Below are positions 12,187-23,600 of a stretch of 64,000 nt of DNA, piece after piece. This DNA is from Heliocidaris erythrogramma. Lineage: Eukaryota; Echinodermata; Echinoidea; Camarodonta; Echinometridae. The notes beneath the pieces are model-generated. The model made no database searches. It was not told where the DNA came from and worked only from the letters and a program-made list of their open reading frames with translations. The stretch spans positions 26,094,705-26,158,704 of the forward strand of contig CM046867.1 in assembly GCA_025617745.1 (NCBI GenBank), given 5' to 3'. Made by a program: the position numbers and the translations under genes. How positions within the stretch are numbered: position 1 is the first letter of the stretch; each line of letters begins with the position of its first letter.

Positions 12187-12929
12187 AAGGGACACATTCA
12201 TGAGAAAAAAGTTGCTTTAAATAAAAGCACAAAAATTAGAGAAATAGGTCAGTGCAAGTTTGAGAAAAATCTGACAAAGAATAATAGAGTTATGAATTTT
12301 AAAAATTCTATGGAAATCTCAAATTGGCAACTCCGGGTCATGTGACTGTGATATCCTGTGATGTCATGGATTCACTACTTTCCAATTTATTTTTGTATAT
12401 GAAATGTCATTATTTTACATTTTTCTTCAAAAAACATTTTTAATCCTGTGCTCGAAGTATAGTGAGGGTAAAATGTTTTTGTATGTCATCTTGTAAAATG
12501 TAGGCATATACTTTCATTAATTGACCAAAAGAAATATGATATTTGTATATTTAAACAATAATTAAAACTTATTAATTTTCGTTTTTTTGTGTATTTATCT
12601 TCCTTATTCGTATGCTTGAGGCATTATTAAGGGTGGAATGTTTTGGCATGTCCCGTTTAAACTACATGTTACTCTATTCCTTTACTATTTGGAGGGAAAA
12701 AAAGGATATTTGTGTCATTTTGTGTACAAAAACAAATGTAGAATAGTGAATCCATGACATGATATCACAGTCACATGATTTGGAGTTACCAATTTGAGAT
12801 TTCCATAGAATTTTAAAAATTCATAACTCTCTTATTCTTTGTCGGATTTTCTCAAACTTTCACTGATCTATTTCTCTAATTTTGTGCTTTTGTTTAAAGC
12901 AACTTTTTTCTCATGAATCTGTCCCTTTT
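12187..12929. mobile_element. Large fold-back element, arms about 190 bp
   Basis: Ends AAAGGGACACATTCATGAG and CTCATGAATCTGTCCCTTT are inverted, and pairing continues for about 190 bp (GGAAATCTCAAATTGG, GTGACTGTGATATC, TGTCATGGATTCACTA). It is the best-preserved member of the group. Confidence 0.85.
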
Positions 12930-13044
12930 CAATACACAAAGCATGGTCAGCATAAATAATCATGTTCTCAATCATGGTAAAAAGGCAGTTCTCTTAGCCT
13001 AAATTCCATCTGTATGAACTTGCCTAGCTTTAGTCACATGACCT

Positions 13045-13182
13045 GGGGAGCGTTTCATGAAGCGTTTTGTCAGTGGTTTTTACCAACAAATTTGCTCTCA
13101 GCCAATCAGATGCAAGGATTTCAGTAGCTTATAACAGTTGTCGGTAAAAATCACTGACAAAACGCTTGATGAAACGCTCCCC
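13045..13182 (-). mobile_element. 138-bp palindromic MITE, copy 1
   Basis: Inverted arms of about 45 bp beginning GGGGAGCGTTTCAT; the centre carries AGCCAATCAGATGCAAGGAT. The same 138-bp element is at 45618-45755 and 60153-60290 in the opposite orientation. Confidence 0.9.
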
Positions 13183-13516
13183 TGATGTCTTGATGGCTGT
13201 CTCACAGAGAGTCTGTTTGACATTGCTCCAAGCCACAATATTTTCACCATCTACACTTATCAAAATATAAATTTATAGAAGTGCTGTCAAGCATTATATG
13301 TTGCTATTGCTCTAGGGGAGAATAATAGAAAGATGGTATCAGGAAGGGGATAAAATAATTTTTTTTTTGCTTCTGTTTATACATTCTATATGTTTATAGA
13401 GCAGCGAAAGAGCCCTCATGATTTTTGCTCGTATTTCATTGTAATGAAGAATGATACTGGTATTTATAGTCTTGAACATTTTATCTGTATTGCTGATTTT
13501 TGTTGTTATTATCTAA

Positions 13517-13795
13517 AGGGAAGGTTGAGTTCTGGGAAAGGTAAAAAATTAATTTGTGAGCTTACACATTCTTTTTTATATGTTAGTTTGGAAGATTACC
13601 ATAGTAGAAATGTGCCCCCCAAAAGGATTGCACTTCAAATGCCCTCACATTCAAAATATGACAAGAAACAGCTGAAATGTTCGGGCCGAAGATTTGTGTC
13701 TAGTCCCATATACACATTTCTGCGTGCAGTGCATGTGCATCTCAGCAGGACTGAGTCAAATTCTTAGCATTTTGGTGATTCCAAGACCTTACAGC
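13517..13795 (+). repeat. Interspersed repeat, copy 2
   Basis: Forward counterpart of 3580-3893. It starts AAAGGGAAGGTTGAGTTCTG and includes ATATGACAAGAAACAGCTGA. A 125-codon open frame crosses it and has no recognisable product. Confidence 0.7.
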
Positions 13796-14228
13796 ATGTA
13801 CACCAATTCTTATGTGCTAATATTTGATGATTCCAAAACCTCACAGTATAAAACAATTCTTATGTAGACATGATCACCCTTTCCCAATCAGCCAGTTTGT
13901 AATTACAATTTTCGCATGTGCAGATAAGGTCATATGTACCAAGTACAATTGACCTTTATACATGTATGCTTTCATAGTACGCGCACCATGACACGCGCAC
14001 TAGTATGATATTGGATGTTACATGTCCTCATAAACAGATGCACGTTCGCGTACAAAGTGGGTCATTTCAGAGTCATTTGTACATGAATTACAAACTGGCT
14101 TATTGCTTTGAGACAGTTTCTTTCACAATGTAATTGCATGACAAAAACTCAACTTTATCTTTATTGCAATGAAATACATGTAATACTATTACTAATAGAT
14201 GGGATCAAAGTGAATTTCCCCAGAAATT

Positions 14229-14670
14229 GTAAAAGGCAATCCAACCTTGGTAAAAAGATGATTTATTTGAAAACAGAAAAATGAGAAAAACAGGATGGTG
14301 AATGTTTGGAAGAAAATTGAACAAGAAATAAGATAATTGTGGATGTTTGAAGAATGATGTCACTAAATCTATGCGAATCTCAAACTGGCACTTTGGTGAG
14401 TCGATTGTGACATATTGGCATTTGTCATGCACTAAAATGTCATTAATTGCAGTTTTCTCCTAAGCGCATTTTCCCCTCGGGGCATTATAGATAACATATT
14501 GTTATATAATAGGTCCTCATAAAAGAAAAAGATCGTACTGCTTAATACATTTGGGGAAAAAATTACATTTTAGTCATTTTGTGTGTTGGAGCAAATGGGG
14601 GATTGTCTGCAACTACATCATAGTGATATTACTGATTCAGCCAATTTGAAATTCCCATATGTGTAACAGA
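14229..14670. mobile_element. Fold-back element, right end decayed
   Basis: Left end AAAGGCAATCCAACCTTGG; internal words (GATGTCACTAAATCTATGCG, CAATTTGAAATTCCCATATG) match the element at 47111-47672. The right terminus is missing or diverged. Confidence 0.65.
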
Positions 14671-15720
14671 TACACATTGTGTATAAGACACAGACAACCC
14701 CAATCATATATATGCCATGTAACAAAGCTCTTTATAATCAAACATGAATACCGGTAAATAAATAAACAAATAAATAAATAAATAAAAATGATGATATTCC
14801 GGAATATCTTCAAGTCATTCTTTGTTGAACCAGAGTATGCATGATGTTCGTCTATGAATGATGTAATCTAAATGAATGGAATACAAGAGCTCAGAGATAC
14901 TCAATGCCAAGTAACTTCCATGCTGAAGACAGTCCAGATAGGGGCCAGTGTAGAGGAATTCAGCTGCAGCCCCAGCCTTGAGGCAACCTATGCATATTTC
15001 ATGCAGACCTAATTGAAACGAAAGCACATAATGAGCCGTGTGACTTGGGGGCAAAATTGCATTTCTCCTGGCCGATTAAGTGTGTGGGTTAGTCATCTCT
15101 TTGAATGGAATGCAATGATACAGTTACACTAGGTAATCGGGACTCAACTATACATATGTCGGGTTTGGATGAAGGAGTGCATTGATACTTTTTTTAAAAA
15201 TAGGATGGTGTTCGTGAAAAAATCGAGGTACATGTATGTTAATTGTCATAAAAATCTAAATTAGGACATGTGATTAGTTAAAAATGTCTGCGCAAAGCTG
15301 GCTGTGTATGTGCATTGTTAAGAGAAACATCCATGCATGCACCAATGATAAGTGTTTGTGCTATGCAATTTCGATTTATTATGACAATTAACTAGGTTAA
15401 CTCATTCACTAGCATGAGATATAAGATTGTCTTCAAAAGATGGCCGGTGAATAATTAGGACTCAACATGTGAGGTTACATACGTGTACACAGATATAGTC
15501 AACAGTGGATAACTAAGACTTGGTAGTCTTGTAATCGTGGAATATTTCGCCCATTTCGCACGGCATGCAATTCGCGCGAAAATAAAAACACAAGAATACT
15601 TTTGTTTATGTATTCTTTGGCCCATGAGCCTAGCGCATCGGCGAAATTAAATACATGTGAAATTCACCTTAATTGGCAGAGCACAAAAAATTAATCGCGT
15701 GAAAATTTCCACTTTTACAG
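14671..15720. other. No gene recognised
   Basis: A TAAA microsatellite at 14755-14786 and scattered ACATGTA words are all that stand out. A 79-codon minus-strand frame near 14815-15054 has no conserved pattern. Confidence 0.45.
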
Positions 15721-15724
15721 TTAG

Positions 15725-15955
15725 AGGGGGGTGTGTGTGTGTGTCTGGGGGGGGGGGTTGTCACACCCCTACTCAGAATTGCTTTTGGCAAATGCGCTAC
15801 CTATGTCGGCAAAAAAAAAGAGGGGGAAAAGGGAGATAATGGAGAAAAGAAGAAGAAAAAAAAAGGAAAGGAAAGGAAAACAAAAACAGAAAGAAAAGAA
15901 GGAAAGGAAAAGAGAAGGAAAGGAAAAGGGAAGGAAAGAAAATAAAGGAAAAAAT
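15725..15955 (+). repeat. G-run, GT repeat and GGAAA polypurine tract
   Basis: 15725-15760 has G-runs around a GT repeat; 15810-15955 is almost pure purine (GGAAAG-type). It is a candidate for triplex or other non-B DNA. The open frames over it are Lys/Arg- or Phe/Ser-rich artefacts. Confidence 0.8.
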
Positions 15956-15959
15956 GGGC

Positions 15960-18900
15960 ATATTTTTTGCTCGCTCGCTGATGGTGCATAATTGCACCTA
16001 ATAAAGATTTTTATTTGGAAGGTATGGCTGTAATTTATCCATTTGATAAAGAAAGGAGACCATTTAATCGACCCCTGGATTCCAATTAGGATTTCTTCCC
16101 GGGTCATTGTCTTATGTTTACCAGGATGGGAATACTATGCTTGTAGCTCTTGAAAGTCATAGTTTCTGGTAGATTAAAGAACATTGCAAGTTTAGGCTGT
16201 AGTGCAGCTGTATACTGTGTGCATCCAGATGCCTTGTCTTCAGGGACACAGAGTCTTGAAGACTCCCAATCTGTCTAGCAATACTTTCATCACAAAGTCT
16301 TCTGTGTGACCTTGTTTTTCTCCTTCTGAACCCTTTATGTGGCAAACCATTGCATTGGGAGAAAGAGTGAGAGAATATTAACTCCTGGGTGCAATATAAC
16401 AGCTTCTTTCTGTTCTAACATCTTCGAAAATAGGTTTTTTCCTAGATAATTGCCATATTTCTAGCGATTACTTTGGAGGGCTTTGGATGTGTAAAGCACA
16501 TTCCTGCAATGCCCTTCTTTGTTTGGATTCTCTTCCAATAATTCTGCATTCAAGCCAGATGATTAAGAAGCAAAATTTGACCAAGTTCAAGTGTCAGCAC
16601 TTATTAGATATGTTGAGTGGGTGCGAACCACTAGGAGATATTATAATCCGTTCAGATTATGATAATTATACAGAAGTGACTGTACAGCCTACTGCATTTG
16701 ATGATAATCAAAAATTGTGTAATTACATAAATTTCTTTTAATATTGCTTGTGAGTAGAACTTGTGCTGTCCCGATTACCCGATTAAGCAGAACGTCCAGA
16801 ATGGACTGAACTACCTTACATTTGTGTGGTACATCCTCTATGTTGTGATTAAGCAGCATTGACTGTATATGTTCTGACACATCGCTTATGTGGGAAATAT
16901 TTCATGACAGGGAGGCCCAGGGGTGCTCACCCACAAATTGATTGCATAAACATGGAGGAAACCATTTATTTTTGTTTTCTTCATGGTAAACTTTAACGAG
17001 AAAAAGGGCACTGGACTAAATGTGTATTACATGCATACATGTACATGTAGGAGTAGAGGACATGTGTGTACAATATGTAGAAACTCTGGATGATATACAG
17101 TAGGCTAATGCAAGAATGATTTGGATATCTCTTGACAGGATATCAACTGAATATTCAGGCCAAATGTGTATCACTTCATAGCATGACTTCACAAGTTTTT
17201 ATCTCACCCATCACTATTCATTTCACAGGCCACCTGCTAGTGAGATTATAAGTGAAAGAAATGATCTAAATAGAAATCTGTTAAGCACTTTGTAGCGCTG
17301 CTTACATGTACATGTATTGCACTAGCCTGTCAACATCAGATACATGTATTATTCTTCACTGACTCTTTACTTCACAAAGCACAAAAAGTTCATTTATGGT
17401 TTCAAGAATAACCTAATTTCTTGTTTAAATGTCTGGCATAATTAATTGATTGTGAAATTTGATGGTTAAACTGTACATACATATATGTGTACTTGAAGAT
17501 GTATTGTACATATAGGCCTTTATGACCACATGCCTAAGATCAACAAAAGATCAAGAGACCAACCTAAGGTTTAGAAAAAGAACTCACTTTTACATGTAGT
17601 GGCATTACTGATGTGTAATTTGATTTTAATATGTCATTTGGATGTTACTAAAAACATTGATGCTTTTGATCTTCAGAAATTTTGTCTTAAGTTATTTCTA
17701 ATTTATTTGTATTAGAACATAAAAAAGCTGGTGCTTTGTAAAACCATCAACGCTGGACTGTGGTATTCTGCCAAGAAAAACAAACAAACACACAAAAACT
17801 TGTATATATTCACCACCCTGCTCACCTGTTTTGCTAGACATGTGTTGAAGTTCAAGTACAGTATCCACATAAATTATTCATGAGGATTTCCTTTTAAGAC
17901 ACTAGGCTAATTGACTCTTATTACCTGGAAGCCTGGACAGGTGTATACATGTAGGTGATTTCCACTATTTGATATATAGAATGTACATGTATGGAGAGAG
18001 ATTATAATATTTTTATCAGAAGTTCTTTGCAATATTCATTTCACTTTAAAACAGCAATGTGATGATTTTTTTCCAAATTTCACCAGAAAAAATATCCTCT
18101 GAAGTTTCAACATCCATTCTGTGCAGTGTATGTAATGTAAATCTACTTCATTTTTGCATGTTCCATACATTTTTAGAAGTACATGTATGTTGTTTTACAC
18201 ACATCTAGGATTCATATGATATTTATAAACATACATGTACATATACAATGCCATGGTGTATTTTATGACGGTTTGTCCTATTGGCTGGACTGTGATTCAT
18301 GACATTCACTGTCTTTGTTTTACATGGTAGTACACGGTTTTATTGTCATTAGCCTGCACTTTTACTTTCTCATGTATATATGTGCAAGGTATCCTGAGTG
18401 TACCCATTGTCTTCATTGTCCTACATGTAGCTGCACACATTTAGCACAGAAGGCAACCTGAAGTTAATCGACAGGGCCTAGCTGACTCCAAAGAAGCAAG
18501 GCATTAGAAATACCCACAATTTTATATAACAAGTATTGTACGCACGTTGTCATTTGTATATTCACCTCCAAATTAAATTTTTTTCTTCTTCATATTAGGT
18601 TATATTTTAACTGCAGAGCTTGATGTACAGTACATGTATAATATATGCGGAGAGTCACTGCAGACTATAATAATTATGGTGAAGTAATGATCATGTGACT
18701 TGGCATTATACAGGAATTCTCTGTGTATGTTGCAATATTCATTAGTTATGGTTTTTATCATGGGAGCAATCATGTACTTTCATGAATGTCATTGTAGTTG
18801 ACTTCCTCTAGCTTGCTCCAAGGAGGGGATGTAAAGTTGATGGATGTTTCCTGTAATCTGAGGTCACATCCACAGTTTCGTGGAAGCTTTGTTTAGGCTC

Positions 18901-19560
18901 TACCCTCACCCTAATAGTCTCAGTTTGTGTGTTCTAAAGCTTCGTATACCCCCACCTTTTTAATAGTTTATACTGAGAACGTCAAAATACGTTTTTAAGG
19001 GCAGTTTACCTTGTCGTATGTCAACGAGGCTTCAGTGGTTAGAGTAAATTATTTTAGGAGGCTGTGAGTTTTCATGTATGTACATGTATATCATACAATA
19101 AAGTTTATTTCTGAAAATTTTGTGGCACATTGCGATGTGATACCAAGAATATTTTCTGTAGTATTTTGGGGAAATGAAATCGCAATTATATGAGAAATAA
19201 ATTTATATTGGGTTAAAAACGATATAAAAGCACATATTCAATATTCAATGTTAAACCTTTCTAATTTTAGATATTTTTTATGAAAGTATGTGTGAGAGGT
19301 ACTTGAGCGACACAAAGTGTATAAAATGTATGGTAATGATTTATGGAAAAATAACTTTCCGATAGACCGATACAATGTAGTATGTAAGGAAGAGATACAG
19401 CTCTACCGGTATTTTGTGGTTATGATTTATTACTGAGGAAGTACATTTGATGCTGACAGCTTATTTAATGTACAGTAGATCTTGCTGAGGGTTACATGTA
19501 CTTGTACACTGTATATCCTATCCATATACAATGAAACTCTTACACCTGATCTACTATATA
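15960..19560. other. 3.6 kb without recognised gene or element
   Basis: I looked for exon-like blocks with conserved MYCBP2 N-terminal residues and found none. ACATGTA words are frequent (for example 17038, 17306, 18223). If a MYCBP2 first exon lies in the window, this and the preceding intergenic stretches are where it would hide. Confidence 0.4.
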
Positions 19561-19561
19561 A

Positions 19562-19803
19562 CCCTGTTACACTAGGAAAAAGCTGGCTCTGGGGCCTGGC
19601 CTGGGCAGGCTGGAAAAGAAATGAGTCTCTAGACTCAGACCACAGATGGCCTGGGCTGGCCTCAGACCAGTTCTGCTAGATGTAAACAGACATTGCTTGT
19701 GAACGGGGTAAAATTAAGGGCCTGCTTTTTGCGTCAGTTTTGGGCTGGGTTTTTGGCTTGGTCTGATGTTGACCTCATACATTCTTTTTAGATGTAACAG
19801 GGG
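19562..19803. mobile_element. MITE-like element with CCCTGTTAC ends
   Basis: CCCTGTTACAC at 19562 and GTGTAACAGGGG-type bases (GATGTAACAGGGG) at 19791-19803 are inverted. The interior has repeated GGCCTGGGC words. Ends are related to those of the element at 3932-4370. Confidence 0.55.
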
Positions 19804-19984
19804 CCCAGATGTCCGCATATGTGATGTTTGTATTCCTGGACCCTCTCTTCAAATTTTGATAACTCACTTGTGCGCGTACATGAAGCAACATTTATTTTCT
19901 GTAATATGAAATAAATGAGTAACTGCCAAACCATTACAAGGTGCAGAACCTTAAAACCGATTTCAGTGGACTGCATTGGAACAA

Positions 19985-20011
19985 CCAAGGAGTTATCTGA
20001 TAACTCCTTGG
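19985..20011. repeat. 27-bp perfect palindrome
   Basis: CCAAGGAGTTATC, one central T, then GATAACTCCTTGG. It shares its arm with the palindrome 50 bp downstream. Confidence 0.9.
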
Positions 20012-20060
20012 AACAACTCATCTTTCCCCCTCTGATTCCAATGAAGGAACATAGTTACAT

Positions 20061-20098
20061 CAAGGAGTTATCACAGAACGTTCTGTGATAACTCCTTG
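20061..20098. repeat. 38-bp perfect palindrome
   Basis: CAAGGAGTTATCACAGAAC followed directly by its exact reverse complement, with no spacer. The AAGGAGTTATC arm is the same as in 19985-20011; a related half-site, GAGGAGTTATCACAG, is at 30737. Confidence 0.92.
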
Positions 20099-20424
20099 CT
20101 TACATGTATGATTGTATAAATCACACCAAACATGTATGTAGGGCTCCACACTAACATTTTCAAAACAGCAACGGATCAAAATATTTGGGGTTCGTATTCA
20201 TTAGCCCCTTGTTAAAATTAGGAAATTCAGGGGTCCGGAGTTATTTTTCAGACCAATGTGTCTGAGGTGCATGTTAGTTTTGAGCCCTGCCATAAATTAT
20301 AGATCATCATTATATTGATTGAGACATTATATTATACGGGTACGTGTAATATCTTGTTGAATATAAGATTTTTCATATACGTGTGATCATTCAGGAAATC
20401 TGTTTCTATCTTCCCTTTGAACAG

Positions 20425-20649
20425 AAGGACAAATCAGCGGAGAGTGTAAGCTTTCAGCCTCCCAGCATTGAGCTACCTGATAATGCCTCAGCATTCAGCG
20501 CCTATGCAGCTGTACGTCAGTGTATCCTTGATAGGGAGATCAGAGAGAGAGCCATCATCCTTACCTGTGCTACCGATGGTAAGACAGAAGATGGAGCAGG
20601 AGAGGAGGAGGAAGAGAAAGAAGAAGACAAGCTCATCCCACTTCCAAAG
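20425..20649 (+). CDS. MYCBP2: MYCBP2 exon 1 of those visible (N-terminal region)
   Basis: Acceptor after tttgaacag, donor AAG|gtaaca, enters and leaves in phase 0 (75 codons). Encodes KDKSAES..., an ELPDNASAFSAYAAVRQCIL core and an acidic tract before IPLPK. The ASAFSAYAAVRQC segment matches the conserved start of the human N-terminal region (SAFNIYCNVRHC type), and the Glu-rich tract followed by LPK is also shared. The frame stays open upstream into the intron to an ATG at 20383, but the good acceptor and the homology favour an internal exon. A SINE starts about 10 bp after the donor. Confidence 0.88.
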
Positions 20650-23600
20650 GTAACACAATGATAGTGTAGTCGAGTCGTTCAAAAAGTTGACTGGAAATGT
20701 GAAGGTCGTGGGTTCGAGCCCCGGCACGGCTCCAATGATCATTTGCAGTATATTAACCTACATTTGCCGCTCTCCATCCAGATGTAAAATGGGTACCTGG
20801 TAGAAAGGAATTCCATGACATCAAGAATGATGATGAACATCTTTTTTTATTTGATTTCAAAGTTACGGATATTTTTCTTTGAAAATAACTTTTAATTGAT
20901 TGTATGTTTAAGAATGAAACTGTAGCCCGATAAGATGTGATTTAAAAATGCAACAATGTGGTCTACTTTTACAAGACTGTTGTGGTTTAGTTTGAATTCA
21001 TTTTGCATTAATACATGAAGCGCATTTGTAATGATATTATTTAAAGAGAGAGTTGCCTTCAACTGTTTGGTTTTGTTGTATCATGCAGGTTGTTGGTCTT
21101 GGTCTACGTAGTGTCTTTGAGTTGATTCGTCAGACACGTGCCTCTCACCCAGACTTCTGTGCTAAGGCTCTACAAGCTCTTCTAGACATTCTCCAGGGAC
21201 AGACACCAGAGGGACTCAGTAAAGAACCTGATGACATCCTTGGTAAGCTATCATAGTGTTGTTTCAGGCTCATCTTTAGTAGAAAGTTTGCATTCCTGAG
21301 ATGAACTTAGTTGTCTTCACCAGCAATGCAGAATTCATATGAACTTTTTTTCATCGGGAGTTGTATCCCTTGATGTCAATCTTGTTATAGGGCTAGGTAA
21401 GATACCTATTAATATGAATGATAAGTCTTGCGTATCTGCTATCTAAGGCTACTGTTAACATGTGTGGAAGGAACATCATGTGTTCACATGCTCTGTTTGT
21501 ATACATGTATGTAGCCTACATACTTGAACTATTCATAGTTGTTTAATCAACCATCAAAAGATCTTGTATCAGTCACACCAGATCAACAGTCCCTTTCCGG
21601 ACCATGGAAGGTCATAATAATGTACATCATGATTTAAGTAGCCTTTTGTAATGAGAGATACATAGTCATAATCGCTATCAAGAAATTCATAATTCCGTTG
21701 TTTCAAATATACTTTAAATGGTATTATACAAAACTTTCCAACAACTGAATGAAGAACAATGTACCATACTGAACTGCAAATGAGACCCTTCTCACCATCC
21801 TAGTGATCCCTTAGTTTGTCAAGATTTCATTAGTTAGAAACCTTGGAGGAAATGAATTATATTTTTATTTGTCATAATTTCTATAATTCTCTGGATTTTT
21901 TTTTGACAGGCTCTCTATTTGAACTGCTGATGAATCTAGCTACATCTCCTGTAGAGAATGACACACAATCTCTTACCATACTTAGTAGTGCTTGCCTTCT
22001 GAGTCTTATGGTTGCTATGGGCAACACTGGTAAACTACTCACAGGTATCTCTGCTCTCCTCATGATAGCAGGTCAAAGACCATCTCAAGCTCTGCAGGTA
22101 ATGTATACTCTTCTCTTAAAGATATAGTGGGTTACCATTTTAAGATGAGATGTATGCATTTTTTATTATGAGTAGGAGAGATAGAGGCCCGGGGGGAGGC
22201 ACTCAGTATATTGGACAGACGGGTATGTGCCACTTTTTCAACGACCGATCGCCGTTCTTAAGATACCCAATTTCTTTTAACTGCCGTTCTGAAGACCCTC
22301 GTTCCATAGCCTTAAAACTTCGCTTTCTCTGGATCCTGAGTGCTTCGAAATATATGCGTACAGACCTTAAATAAAGGTTGTCAGTTCCCTAGACCTTGTT
22401 GAGTGCCCCCCCCCCCTCGAAGGAAGGAACCAGAAAGAGAGAAGGTATGGGATGGGATTGGATGAAGAGTGGAGGAGGGAAAGAGTGAGAGAAAGATGGA
22501 GAACGAAGAAGGGAGAGTGAGAAATAGGATAGAAGAGAAAGAAAGAGAGAGATTGACAAAGGCGGGTTAAATAGAAAGAGATACCTGATGATTAAGTTAG
22601 AACAGGTTTTGTACAAATGTGTTCAATGTATGCTGCTGTTAGATTCAATTTTGATGAATGTACATCATGTCTTAAGTTTGTTTTCATTTTTGTCATGTAG
22701 GTTCCTGCTATCATTGTTGCCCTCCAGCGTAGTGTACACGCCCTGCTGGTAGGCAAGACCCAGTTTCCTGATTGGTTGAATCTAGGTGTGCCTAGCCAAT
22801 CACTCATTGACACATGGTCTATCCCTGGCCTTAGTCTAGGTGAGTGTTTTTAATGCCTTCTAGGAAGATTTAAGGCAGAAAATGTTGTAATACTACTTGT
22901 TGTTTATCATGATCAAAGTCAGGCAGTGCTCAGAATATTGAATTCAAGAAGTCTCAAAACTGATTGCAATTTTGTTTAGTTCGCCATGGATATCCTTCAT
23001 TGTTATTTCATCGTTTCTTTATAATTATGAACTGATGTTATACCAAATGATGATAGACATTGGAAGAAATTGCGTTTTACCAATTTCTTGATATTTTATT
23101 TCAAAAAATGCTGGCCTGGATATTCATTGACATATCCAGTATGCTAGAAACCTGAATGACATTGCTTTTTACATTACATGGCATCGCAGTAAATGAATAA
23201 ACTATCTATCTGCCCACCTTACTTTACTTGACTTGACTTTTGGTGAAAAGAGGACCACAAGCATGTCACACACCATTGTAAAAAGCATAATCAACATAGA
23301 ATGTACATGGATAAAAAATTTACTAAGTTAAACACCCCCTCTCTCTATAATAATAAATAATCACTGATAAATCTGTGTTTCTTCTCTCTTTTAGAAGCAT
23401 CTAATGCTACTGGTTACAGTGCAATAGCCAGTGATGGGCGCTATCTCTACATCCATGGAGACAAAGGACTGAGAAAGATTGGATCTGGTTACTCTGGTAC
23501 AATTAGGGTAAGCACAAGCCACCTATCTTTACGCTTTCCTTTTGTTTGTTACAGTCAAAGGCATAATAAGTCCTTTTGTTATTATGATACCCCCACAAAC

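Noticed and set aside
15731..15991. Lys-rich open frame resembling the basic N-terminus of vertebrate MYCBP2
   Set aside because: It is produced by a GGAAA polypurine tract; all three frames and the opposite strand are open in the same way, so there is no evidence of selection on protein.
20660..20735. tRNA gene after exon 1
   Set aside because: No acceptor-stem pairing, and the downstream body is shared with other SINE copies.
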